A stretch of 15,959 nucleotides of DNA from Stagnihabitans sp043738565 (lineage in GTDB: Bacteria > Pseudomonadota > Alphaproteobacteria > Rhodobacterales > Rhodobacteraceae), in the NCBI GenBank assembly GCA_043738565.1, contig JAYUGA010000091.1:1-15959 (forward strand). Reading direction: 5' to 3'. Position 1 is the stretch's first letter; each line of letters begins with the position of its first letter. Position numbers and translations under genes: made by a program. Below, one piece after another: positions 1 through 6,839 of this stretch. Under the pieces are notes generated by a model. The model searched no databases. It was not told the origin of the DNA and saw only the letters and a program-made list of their open reading frames with translations.

Positions 1-506
1 CGAACCGCACCCGCCAGTGCAAGGGTCGCGCGGCGGGCTGCGGCAGCAAGCGTCCACCCGGCCATGCCCGACAGGCAACGCCGGTTCGTTCCGCTCCTGT
101 GTCATCCGCGGCTGCCGTAGCGGCACAGACTGGACCGGCGCTGATCGCGGATCTGCGGTTCGCCGCACCATGCCCCGCCGCTGCCGGTGCGATGGCGGTC
201 GGTGCCGCCACGCCCGCAGGCCACGGTCAGTTACCGCCATCAGACGGGGCTCGGGTGATCATCCGGGATGTGCTGGTCGTCAAACCGCTTGGGCCCCGAT
301 CCCTAACCAAAAACCCCCACCGCACGCCCCATCCTCACGCCCCTGAAACAATTCGCCCCCCAACCCCTCCAAAGACCGCGTAGAGACGCGGGCAAGACCT
401 CGACAAGACGCGGGCAAGACCGCCGTTGCGCAATCCAACCGCTGTAACACTCGCCCCCTGTGGACAGGCACCGCATCCGCCCTATCTGTCCTGAAAAGGA
501 GTGCCC
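1..506. other. Left-edge region without a confident gene
   Basis: No recognisable protein is encoded in this stretch. On the + strand one frame is open from base 3 to a stop at 383, so the 3' end of a gene starting outside the window cannot be excluded. Its translation is rich in Ala, Pro, Gly and Arg, becomes Pro/Thr/His-rich after base 300, and shows no motif I know. Two other overlapping frames are also open for long stretches, as expected by chance in GC-rich DNA. Bases 300-370 are C-rich and 384-421 hold a short direct repeat. The last 30 bases are the leader of the DUF2177 gene, with an AAGGAG ribosome binding site at 496-501. I see no tRNA or rRNA. Confidence 0.5.
384..421. repeat. 16-bp direct repeat, two copies 22 bp apart
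   Basis: The sequence AGACGCGGGCAAGACC occurs at 384-399 and again, identical, at 406-421, separated by six bases. An 'AAGACCGCG' segment just before (372-380) resembles the sequence around the end of the second copy, so the unit may once have been longer. The copies lie 86 bp upstream of the DUF2177 start codon. They could be direct-repeat sites for a regulator or simply a small local duplication; nothing in the sequence decides between these. Confidence 0.55.
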
Positions 507-905
507 ATGCCCCTCGCCATTCTCTACGCCGCTACCACGTTCATCTTCCTGGCGCTTGACGCCGTCATGCTGACTTTGGTGATGAAACCGCTGTTCGAGC
601 GGCAGCTGGTCGGGCTGCTCCGCGCCGAGTTGAACCTGCTGCCAGCCGCGATTTTCTACCTCGCCTATACCGCCGGGCTGATCACACTCATCTCATATCC
701 CGCTTTGAAATCAGGCACTTCGGTGGTGCTGCCCGCCGCAATCCTGGGGGCGATGGCCTATGGCACCTACGAATTCACCAGCTATGCCGTGATGAAGGAT
801 TGGTCCTTGCAGATGGTCGCCACCGACCTGACCTGGGGCACGGTGCTGACCGCGTTTTCCGCCTGGGCCGGTCTTGCCATCACCCGCGCCCTGCCGCAGA
901 TGTAG
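507..905 (+). CDS. DUF2177 family integral membrane protein
   Basis: Encodes a 132-residue hydrophobic protein that I recognise as DUF2177, a family of small inner-membrane proteins of unknown function. Four membrane segments can be seen: residues about 3-26 (with the family-typical Asp in 'FLALDAVML'), 42-65, 70-93 and 108-128. The third contains the aromatic/polar stretch 'GTYEFTSYAVMKDW', also typical of the family. The ATG at 507 is preferred over a GTG at 501 because the AAGGAG ribosome binding site (496-501) overlaps the GTG and lies five bases before the ATG. The stop is 16 bases before the next start, so the gene is probably cotranscribed with the YffB-like gene. No catalytic function can be assigned. 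Confidence 0.88.
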   Translation: MPLAILYAATTFIFLALDAVMLTLVMKPLFERQLVGLLRAELNLLPAAIFYLAYTAGLITLISYPALKSGTSVVLPAAILGAMAYGTYEFTSYAVMKDWSLQMVATDLTWGTVLTAFSAWAGLAITRALPQM

Positions 906-921
906 GCAAACGGAGGCTTCC

Positions 922-1248
922 ATGATCGTCTACGGCATATCGACCTGCGACACCACCAAGGCGGCGATCAAGGCGTTGCAGAAATCGGGCAGGCAACTGA
1001 CCTTCCGCGACGTGCGGGCACAGCCGCTAAGTCCTTCTGAAATAGACGAAATTGTCACGGAATTCGGTGACAGGGTCATCAACAAACAATCCACAACCTA
1101 CCGCAGCTTCGGCCTGTTCCTGAAAGAATCAGAACCCGAAGCCCAAATCGCCGCCCAACCCGCCGTGATGAAGCGCCCCGTCATCCGCGACGGGGCGGCC
1201 TGGTATTTGGGATGGGAGCCTGCAACCGAAGCGGCTCTGACGGCTTAA
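922..1248 (+). CDS. ArsC/Spx-family protein, YffB-like
   Basis: Encodes a 108-residue thioredoxin-fold protein of the ArsC/Spx/YffB group. The N-terminal strand 'IVYGIS' leads to a single cysteine at position 9 in 'CDTTKAA', the place of the redox-active Cys of this fold. The 'MKRPVI' segment (residues 83-88) carries the family Lys-Arg-Pro. The length and single Cys fit YffB-like proteins better than true arsenate reductases or the CXXC-bearing Spx regulators. E. coli YffB has been studied structurally, but its physiological role is not settled. The ATG at 922 has a GGAGG element at 912-916. Upstream in-frame ATG codons inside the preceding gene (from 874) would add a Cys/Arg-rich tail unlike the family. 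The stop overlaps the stop of the convergent cold-shock gene. Confidence 0.88.
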   Translation: MIVYGISTCDTTKAAIKALQKSGRQLTFRDVRAQPLSPSEIDEIVTEFGDRVINKQSTTYRSFGLFLKESEPEAQIAAQPAVMKRPVIRDGAAWYLGWEPATEAALTA

Positions 1249-1451
1249 AGAATACGCAAATCGCCTGCGGATTCCTTGCCATCGCGGCCTGATTGCAGCT
1301 CAAACCCGATTTTCTGGTTGTCATTCAGTCCCTTAAGCCCGGCACGCTCGACTGCCGAGATGTGGACGAACACATCCTTGCCACCATTGTCGGGCGCAAT
1401 AAATCCGTAGCCCTTGGTGGAGTTGAACCATTTTACGGTGCCTGTCGGCAT
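1245..1451 (-). CDS. CspA-family cold-shock protein
   Basis: Encodes a 68-residue single cold-shock domain, a five-stranded beta-barrel that binds single-stranded nucleic acid and acts as an RNA chaperone. The two RNA-binding motifs are present: RNP1 'KGYGFI' at residues 13-18 and RNP2 'VFVHIS' at 27-32, after 'GTVKWFN'. The ATG at 1451 is supported by an AAGGAG ribosome binding site about eight bases upstream; a longer in-frame extension would add residues foreign to the family. The leader before the gene, up to the thrS stop at 1633, is 181 bases. Such long leaders are usual for csp genes, where mRNA structure often controls expression, but I see no specific thermosensor. It lies downstream of thrS on the same strand and converges with the YffB-like gene. 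Confidence 0.95.
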   Translation of the reverse strand: MPTGTVKWFNSTKGYGFIAPDNGGKDVFVHISAVERAGLKGLNDNQKIGFELQSGRDGKESAGDLRIL

Positions 1452-1632
1452 GCCGTCTCTCCTTCCGTAACCCTCCCGGGGCGATATTGCCACGGGCCGT
1501 GCGCCCATATCTTCCAAGGCCAACACTCAGGGGAGGCGGTCAGAAAGCTGTCGTCACTGGCCAAATCATGCCAAACCCCCGCCGAAAATCAAGCGGGAAC
1601 AGGGAAAGTTCGGTGAAATCGCGCCAAAAGCC

Positions 1633-3579
1633 TCACTGCCCACCCGGAGGAAGGGCGGCAAAGCCAAACTCGGCGACGGCGTGATCTAGGGTCATCGTCT
1701 CGGTTCTGGTGTCGCCCAAGCGGCGGACAGACACCGTGCGGTCGGCGACTTCCTTCATGCCGATGGCCAGCAGAACCGGAACTTTGCCCAAGGAATGCTC
1801 GCGGACCTTGTAGTTGATCTTTTCGTTGCGGGTGTCTGCCTCGGCCCTGACACCCAGCTTTTTCAGGGCGTTGGTGACTTCATGCACGAAGGAATCGGCG
1901 TCCGAGACGATGGAGGCTACGACGACCTGGCGCGGGGCGAGCCAGAACGGCAGCTTGCCCGCATAGTTCTCGATCAGGATGCCGATGAAGCGTTCAAACG
2001 AGCCAAGAATGGCGCGGTGCAGCATGTAGGGGCGGTGTTTGGCACCGTCTTCACCGACATATTCGGCACCCAGCCGCAGCGGCAGGTTGGGGTCAACCTG
2101 GAACGTGCCGCACTGCCATTTGCGGCCGATGGCGTCGGTCAGTTTGAAATCGAGCTTCGGGCCGTAGAAGGCACCCTCGCCGGGGTCCACCTCATAGGGC
2201 ACGCCCGCGGCCTTGACCGCTGACTCAAGCATGCCTTCAACCTTGTCCCAGGTTTCATCGGGGCCGATGCGCACTGCCGGGCGGGTCGAGAATTTGATCT
2301 CGAAACTGTCGAAGCCAAGGTCTTTGTAGACGCTCGCCAACAGCCTGATGAAACTTTCGCATTCCGCGCCGATCTGATCCTCGGTGCAGAAGATATGGGC
2401 ATCATCCTGCGTGAAACCGCGCACCCGCATCAGACCGTGCATGCTTCCCGACGACTCATAGCGGTGGCATGACCCGAATTCTGCCAGCCGCAAGGGCAGG
2501 TCGCGGTAGCTTTTCAGACCCTGGTTGAAGACCTGCACATGGCAGGGGCAATTCATTGGTTTCAGCGCGTTGATGCGCTTTTCTTTCGCCCCTTCCTCGT
2601 CAACTTCGACGATGAACATATTCTCGCGGTACGCCTCCCAATGGCCCGACTTCTCCCACAACACCCGGTCCACCACCTGCGGCGTCTTGATTTCCTGGTA
2701 GCCGGCCTGCCGCTGCCGTCCGCGCATGTAGTCTTCCAACTGGCGATAGACGGTCCAGCCGTTGGGGTGCCAGAACACCATGCCGGGGGCTTCGTCTTGC
2801 AGGTGGAACAGCTCCATCTCGCGGCCTAGTTTGCGGTGGTCGCGTTTGGCGGCTTCCTCCAGCATGGTCTGGTGGGCTTTGAGGTCGTCGCGGTTCTTGA
2901 ACGCAAGGCCGTAGATGCGCTGCAACATCGGGCGGCTGGCGTCGCCGAGCCAGTAGGCGCCGGCGACATGGGTCAGTTTGAAGGCATCGGCGGGAACTTG
3001 CCCGGTGTGTTGCAGATGCGGGCCGCGGCAGAGGTCTTGCCAGGGGCCGTGCCAATATATCCGCAGGTCTTCGCCTTCGGGGATGCGGGCGATCAGTTCG
3101 AGTTTGAACGGTTCGTTGCGGCCCGTGTAGTATTGGATCGCGCGTTGGCGGTCCCAGACCTCGGTGCGGACGGGGTCGCGGGCGTTGATGATCTGTTTCA
3201 TCTTGGCTTCGATCGCGCCGAGGTCTTCGGGGGTAAAGGGTTCGGCGCGGTCGAAATCGTAGAACCAGCCATAGTCGCGGACCGGGCCGATGGTGACCTT
3301 CACCTCGGGCCAGATTTCCTGCACGGCGCGGGCCATGATATGGGCGCAGTCGTGGCGGATCAGTTCGAGGGCCTGCGCGTCATCGGCCAGCGTGTGGATG
3401 GCGATGGTGGCGTCTGCCGGGATCGGCCAGTGCAGGTCGAAATGCTGGCCGTTCACCGTGGCGGAGATGGCCTTCCTGGCCAGACCGGGGGCGATGGAGG
3501 CGGCGACTTCGGCAGGGGTCACGCCTGCGGAATAATCGCGCCTGTTGCCGTCGGGAAAGGTGAGGGAGATCTGGGCCAT
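1633..3579 (-). CDS. thrS: Threonyl-tRNA synthetase
   Basis: Encodes a 648-residue class II aminoacyl-tRNA synthetase that charges tRNA-Thr with threonine in the cytoplasm. Domain order: TGS domain (about 1-62); editing domain with H76, H80, C184 and H188, the four residues that clear mischarged Ser-tRNA; catalytic core with zinc ligands C344 ('MNCPCH'), H395 ('DDAHIF') and H521 ('MLHRAILGS'), whose spacings of 51 and 177 residues match those I recall for E. coli ThrRS; motif 2 near 'RVRGFTQDD'; motif 3 'GSFERF' at 526-531; and the C-terminal anticodon-binding domain from about 545. The ATG at 3579 is preferred over the upstream in-frame ATG (3669) because the product then starts directly with the TGS domain. 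A GAGGATG-like binding site precedes it. No T-box leader is visible. Transcription is divergent from the hydrolase gene. Confidence 0.97.
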   Translation of the reverse strand: MAQISLTFPDGNRRDYSAGVTPAEVAASIAPGLARKAISATVNGQHFDLHWPIPADATIAIHTLADDAQALELIRHDCAHIMARAVQEIWPEVKVTIGPVRDYGWFYDFDRAEPFTPEDLGAIEAKMKQIINARDPVRTEVWDRQRAIQYYTGRNEPFKLELIARIPEGEDLRIYWHGPWQDLCRGPHLQHTGQVPADAFKLTHVAGAYWLGDASRPMLQRIYGLAFKNRDDLKAHQTMLEEAAKRDHRKLGREMELFHLQDEAPGMVFWHPNGWTVYRQLEDYMRGRQRQAGYQEIKTPQVVDRVLWEKSGHWEAYRENMFIVEVDEEGAKEKRINALKPMNCPCHVQVFNQGLKSYRDLPLRLAEFGSCHRYESSGSMHGLMRVRGFTQDDAHIFCTEDQIGAECESFIRLLASVYKDLGFDSFEIKFSTRPAVRIGPDETWDKVEGMLESAVKAAGVPYEVDPGEGAFYGPKLDFKLTDAIGRKWQCGTFQVDPNLPLRLGAEYVGEDGAKHRPYMLHRAILGSFERFIGILIENYAGKLPFWLAPRQVVVASIVSDADSFVHEVTNALKKLGVRAEADTRNEKINYKVREHSLGKVPVLLAIGMKEVADRTVSVRRLGDTRTETMTLDHAVAEFGFAALPPGGQ

Positions 3580-3749
3580 GCTGGCATCCTCGTCGGTTTG
3601 GCGTCTACGAAACGCCCGGTTGCGGGTTATGTGAGGCGGCTTTTTGAACCGGGGCTGGTGGAATGTCAATCCTGGTGGTTTGCGGCGTCCAGTTCTGGAC
3701 GGTTTATGAAATGCAGGGATTTCAAAGGGTTGGTTTTCGTAAATTTACT

Positions 3750-3779
3750 TTGTGTTAGGGATTGGCGGGTTGCTATAGC
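3750..3779 (+). promoter_or_regulatory. Candidate sigma70-type promoter for the 3801 hydrolase
   Basis: TTGTGT at 3750-3755 and TATAGC at 3774-3779 are separated by 18 bases and lie 22 bases before the hydrolase start, which implies a very short leader. Directly upstream is a perfect 10-bp palindrome, GTAAATTTAC (3739-3748), which could be an operator or just part of an AT-rich promoter. The assignment rests on consensus likeness only. Confidence 0.4.
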
Positions 3780-3800
3780 TGGGACGCCAAAGGGGATGCC

Positions 3801-4571
3801 ATGACCAGGCCAAAATATCTCACTACGCCGCAGGGTCGCAGGATTGCCTTTCACCAGTCCGGGGGCGAGGGGCCGGGGGTGGTGTTTCTGGGCGGTTTCC
3901 GGTCGGATATGACGGGGACCAAGGCGCTTTACCTGCAAGACTGGGCCATGCGGCAGGGGCGGGCGTTTCTGCGGTTTGACTATTCCGGGCATGGCCAGTC
4001 GGCGGGCGAATTTCGGGACGGCGCGGTTGGCGACTGGTTCGAGGATGCGCTGGCCGCGCTGGCACTGACCACGGGGCCGCAGGTTCTGGTCGGCTCGTCA
4101 ATGGGCGGCTGGATTGCGCTGCTGCTGGCGCGGGCGGTGCCGGAACGGATTGCCGGGCTGATCGGGATCGCGGCGGCCCCGGATTTCACCGAAGACAGCA
4201 TGTGGGCGGGGTTTTCGGAACGGCAGAGGGCGGAATTGATGGCGGCGGGGCAGATTGCTGTGCCGTCGGAATATGCGGCGGAGCCTTATGTGATCACACG
4301 GCGGCTGATTGAGGAAGGGCGGCGGCGGCTGGTGCTGCGCACGTCCCTGAATTTGCCGTTTCCGGTGCGGTTGTTGCAGGGCACGGCGGATGTCGATGTG
4401 CCGATGGCGGTGGCATTGCGGCTCCTGGACCATGCCACGGGGCGGGATATCCGGCTGATTTTGGTGCGGGGCGCGGACCATCGCTTTTCGACGCCGGAGT
4501 GTTTGGAACTGATCGGCAAGACTGTGGCGGAGGTGCCTGGCAGTGGTCGGTCGGACGCAGGTCACTCGTGA
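3801..4571 (+). CDS. Alpha/beta hydrolase (serine esterase/thioesterase type)
   Basis: Encodes a 256-residue cytoplasmic alpha/beta hydrolase with no signal peptide. The nucleophile elbow 'VGSSMGGW' puts the catalytic Ser at residue 100. The acid is probably D197 in 'GTADVDVP', and the base is H227 in 'GADHRFS'. The 'GGFRSDMTGTKALYL' stretch (31-45) and 'FDYSGHGQSAGEF' (59-71) recall ABHD10-like esterases and thioesterases; the substrate is unknown. The ATG at 3801 follows an AAGGGGA element by four to five bases and the encoded N-terminus fits the family. An earlier in-frame ATG at 3762 lies upstream of the likely -10 box, so it is not used. The next gene, 162 bases downstream, encodes another member of the same fold, though similarity between the two is low. 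Confidence 0.88.
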   Translation: MTRPKYLTTPQGRRIAFHQSGGEGPGVVFLGGFRSDMTGTKALYLQDWAMRQGRAFLRFDYSGHGQSAGEFRDGAVGDWFEDALAALALTTGPQVLVGSSMGGWIALLLARAVPERIAGLIGIAAAPDFTEDSMWAGFSERQRAELMAAGQIAVPSEYAAEPYVITRRLIEEGRRRLVLRTSLNLPFPVRLLQGTADVDVPMAVALRLLDHATGRDIRLILVRGADHRFSTPECLELIGKTVAEVPGSGRSDAGHS

Positions 4572-4572
4572 T

Positions 4573-4598
4573 CTTGCAACTTTGCCGCGTTTTGCAAG
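4573..4598. repeat. Inverted repeat after the first hydrolase gene
   Basis: CTTGCAA (4573-4579) and TTGCAAG (4592-4598) form a perfect 7-bp inverted repeat with a 12-base loop, beginning two bases after the hydrolase stop. No T-run follows, so it is not a classic intrinsic terminator. It may be a weak terminator, an mRNA 3'-end stabiliser or an operator. The following bases, about 4620-4690, are the most AT-rich part of the neighbourhood and probably hold the promoter of the next gene; CATAAT at 4673-4678 is the only -10-like box I would name. Confidence 0.4.
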
Positions 4599-4733
4599 AC
4601 ATTGGGATTGCTCGGAGTTATGTTGTTTAAAACAGCCATGTTGTCAGTTGTTTTTAACGTGAAAATGGCGCCCATAATGATGATCAGATTTATCTGAATC
4701 GAACATCGGGCCAGTGGAGGTGGATTTTCGGGC

Positions 4734-5444
4734 ATGCGCGAGCCGCTGGTCTTCGTCCCCGGCATGATGGCGGATGCGCGGCTGTTTTTGCCGCAGCTGG
4801 TGACGCTGGGAACCAGGTATTCGGTGCAGATCATCCTGCCGACCCAAGGCGAAAGCGTTGAGGAGATGAGCCAGTTCGTGCTGGATCAGACGCCCGCCAG
4901 GTTTGCGCTGATCGGTCAGGGGCTGGGCGGTGCGGTGGCGATGGATGTGCTGCGGCGGGCGGCTGAGCGAGTGACGCGGGTGGTGCTGATTTCGACCCCG
5001 CCGCTGTCGGAATCGCCGCAGGTTGCTGCCGGACGCGAAATTCGGATCGTCGCGGCGCGGTCGGGGCGCTTGGGCGAGGCGATGGATCACGAGATTCCGG
5101 CGGAGGCTCTGGCAAATACGGAATGGCGCACCGACGTGCTGGCTCTGGTGCGGGACATGGCGTTTGGCCTGGGTGAGGGGGTCTATCTGCGCCAGACCCG
5201 CGCGATGCAAAGGCGACCGGATCAGCAAAAAACCATGCGGCGGATCAAGATTCCGGCGCTGATCATGGCCGGGGAGGCGGACAGTCTGTTGCCGGTCAAG
5301 CGGCAGGAATTCACAGCCGGATTAATGCCTTATGGCAAGATGTGCGTCATTCCACAGGCCGGGCACTTGCCCAGTCTGGAACAGCCGGAAGCGGTGTCGC
5401 AGGCGATCGAGACCTTTCTCAATGGCTCGCTATTGTTAAGATAA
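4734..5444 (+). CDS. Alpha/beta hydrolase-fold protein lacking the nucleophilic Ser
   Basis: Encodes a 236-residue alpha/beta-hydrolase-fold protein. The oxyanion-side motif 'FVPGMM' is at residues 7-12. The strand leading to the nucleophile elbow reads 'FALIGQGLGGAVAM', so G63 (codon GGG, 4920-4922) occupies the position of the catalytic Ser and Q62 replaces the usual His before it. The other two members of the triad are in place: D183 in 'GEADSLLP' and H211 in 'AGHLPSLEQPE'. The reading frame is undamaged from start to stop. The protein is therefore unlikely to be a normal serine hydrolase; it may bind a ligand without cleaving it, or use another chemistry. The start ATG at 4734 has a GGAGG element at 4716-4720, 13 bases away, which is rather long. 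The gene converges with phaZ. Confidence 0.85.
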   Translation: MREPLVFVPGMMADARLFLPQLVTLGTRYSVQIILPTQGESVEEMSQFVLDQTPARFALIGQGLGGAVAMDVLRRAAERVTRVVLISTPPLSESPQVAAGREIRIVAARSGRLGEAMDHEIPAEALANTEWRTDVLALVRDMAFGLGEGVYLRQTRAMQRRPDQQKTMRRIKIPALIMAGEADSLLPVKRQEFTAGLMPYGKMCVIPQAGHLPSLEQPEAVSQAIETFLNGSLLLR

Positions 5445-5445
5445 C

Positions 5446-5489
5446 GCGCATTCATGTCCGAAAACCGCGTCACGCTTTTCGGAATGCGC
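5446..5489. terminator. Bidirectional hairpin between convergent hydrolase and phaZ
   Basis: TCCGAAAA (5457-5464) pairs perfectly with TTTTCGGA (5476-5483) around an 11-base loop. The outer GCGCAT (5446-5451) can pair with ATGCGC (5484-5489) across a short bulge. The structure fills the 44-base gap between the two converging genes and begins right after the hydrolase stop. The A-run and T-run are inside the stem rather than after it, so it is an imperfect but plausible shared terminator. Confidence 0.55.
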
Positions 5490-6760
5490 TATTGCGTTGA
5501 CGCGAGCCGGATCGGTTTGGTCTTGGCGGCGCCGGAATTGGCGTCGATGAAGCCCAGAACCAGCGGGCGGATGTTCAAGCGCCAGCTTTTGCCGGCGAAA
5601 ATGCCATAGTGACCGGCGCCGGGTTCCAGATGCCGGGCCTTTTTGGACTCGGCAAGGCCAGTGAGCAAAGCCAGAGCCGCAACGCATTGGCCGGGCGCAG
5701 AAATATCGTCCTTCTCGCCCTCGACCGTCATCACGGCAACCTCGGTGATCGCGCCGATATCGACCTTCTTGCCTGCCACCGTGAATTCATTTCTGGCGAT
5801 TTCGCGGTTCTTGAAGATCCGTTCGACGGTGGACAGGTAAAACTCGGCGGTCATGTCCATCACGGCAAGATATTCGTCGTAAAAGCGGTTGTGGGCGTCG
5901 TGATCGGACGCCTCGCCGTGGGCGACGCGCATGATCTGTTCGCTGAAGGCCTTGGCATGGCGCTCGCGGTTCATCTGGATGAAACTTTGCAACTGCAGCA
6001 GGCCGGGATAGACGAGGCGGCCCGCGCCCTTGTATTTGAAGCCGACACGCTGGATGGCGATCTGTTCCAACTGGCCCATCGTGATGCGGGCGCCGAAATC
6101 GGTGACGTCGGTGGCGGCGGCATCGGGGTCAACCGGACCGCCGATCAGGGTCAGGCTGCGCGGCTGGGCCTGGGGGTCTTCGGCGGCGAGATAGGCGGTG
6201 GCGGCAAGGGTCAGGGGCGCGGGCTGGCAGACGGCGATGACATGGGTGTCGGGGCCAAGATGGCGCATGAATTGGGCGAGATACAGCGTATAGTCTTCAA
6301 TGTCGAACTTGCCGGCACTGACCGGAATGTCGCGGGCATTGTGCCAGTCGGTCACGTAAATCTCGGCATCGGGCAACAGGCTGGCGACGGTGGAGCGCAA
6401 AAGCGTGGCATAATGGCCGGACATTGGGGCGACGACGAGAATCTTGCGTGCAAGGGTCGGGCGGCGGCGGACGGCGAAATGGATCAGGCTGCCGAAGGGG
6501 TTGTCGATGACGTTTTCGACATCGACGAGGTGGTCCTGCCCGGTCGGGCCGACGAAGGAGCGGATGCCCCAGTCAGGCTTGACGACCATCCGCTCGAAAC
6601 TGCGCTCGGTGACTTCGCCCCAGGCGGCGGCGAGTTGCAGCATCGGGTTCATCGACAGCGCGAACGCCGGATAGCTGGCCATCGCCCGCGCGGTGGCCCC
6701 CATCCACGCATTGGTGTTGCGGATGCTTTCCATCAGATCGTAAGTCGCCATATACTTCAT
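5489..6760 (-). CDS. phaZ: Intracellular polyhydroxybutyrate depolymerase
   Basis: Encodes a 423-residue intracellular PHB depolymerase of the type found in Ralstonia and Paracoccus, which mobilises stored polymer at the granule surface. The N-terminus 'YDLMESIRNTNAWMGA' and the body match that family. These enzymes use a cysteine rather than a lipase-box serine; here it is C178 in 'AVCQPAPL'. The acid is D351 or D352 in 'GEKDDISAPGQ' and the base is H384 in 'GAGHYGIFAG', in the order reported for R. eutropha PhaZ1. No signal peptide is present, as expected for granule-associated depolymerases. The ATG at 6760 is chosen because GAGGAA lies about nine bases upstream and upstream in-frame codons would add an unrelated tail overlapping phaC. 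It is divergent from phaC, with a PhaR-type site between them. Confidence 0.93.
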   Translation of the reverse strand: MKYMATYDLMESIRNTNAWMGATARAMASYPAFALSMNPMLQLAAAWGEVTERSFERMVVKPDWGIRSFVGPTGQDHLVDVENVIDNPFGSLIHFAVRRRPTLARKILVVAPMSGHYATLLRSTVASLLPDAEIYVTDWHNARDIPVSAGKFDIEDYTLYLAQFMRHLGPDTHVIAVCQPAPLTLAATAYLAAEDPQAQPRSLTLIGGPVDPDAAATDVTDFGARITMGQLEQIAIQRVGFKYKGAGRLVYPGLLQLQSFIQMNRERHAKAFSEQIMRVAHGEASDHDAHNRFYDEYLAVMDMTAEFYLSTVERIFKNREIARNEFTVAGKKVDIGAITEVAVMTVEGEKDDISAPGQCVAALALLTGLAESKKARHLEPGAGHYGIFAGKSWRLNIRPLVLGFIDANSGAAKTKPIRLASTQ

Positions 6761-6803
6761 CTTGGGTTCCTCGCGCGGGTTTGGTCCCGGCTGACCAGAA
6801 TAT

Positions 6804-6816
6804 GCTGCACAGCAGC
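6804..6816. promoter_or_regulatory. PhaR-type operator between phaZ and phaC
   Basis: GCTGC-ACA-GCAGC, an inverted repeat with three-base spacer and a perfect CTGC-N3-GCAG core at 6805-6815. That core is what I recall for PhaR of Paracoccus denitrificans and Rhodobacter. It lies in the 79-base phaZ/phaC divergent spacer, 24 bases before the phaC start and about 44 bases before the phaZ start, so one bound repressor could affect both. I could not identify a convincing -35/-10 pair for either gene around it; TATTCT read on the minus strand (6797-6802) is a possible -10 for phaZ. Confidence 0.75.
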
Positions 6817-6839
6817 GAGAATAGGGGTGAAAATCGGCC

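Noticed and set aside
3580..3800. T-box or other tRNA-sensing leader before thrS
   Set aside because: Only short leader space, no T-box core or specifier-loop-like structure, and T-box control of thrS is not expected in alphaproteobacteria.
2836..3804. 322-codon open frame on + opposite thrS
   Set aside because: Antisense to a certain thrS, low-complexity Gly/Val/Asp translation; a by-product of GC3-rich coding on the other strand.
4573..4598. CTTGCAA/TTGCAAG as a PhaR operator
   Set aside because: It lacks the CTGC-N3-GCAG core and the spacing is far too long.
4911..4931. Frameshift or pseudogene at the hydrolase nucleophile elbow
   Set aside because: The frame is intact on both sides and both strand and helix around G63 are normal; only the residue identity differs.
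5489..6760. PhaZ as inactive because it lacks a G-x-S-x-G lipase box
   Set aside because: This family of intracellular depolymerases is known to use a Cys nucleophile; C178, the Asp and H384 are present.
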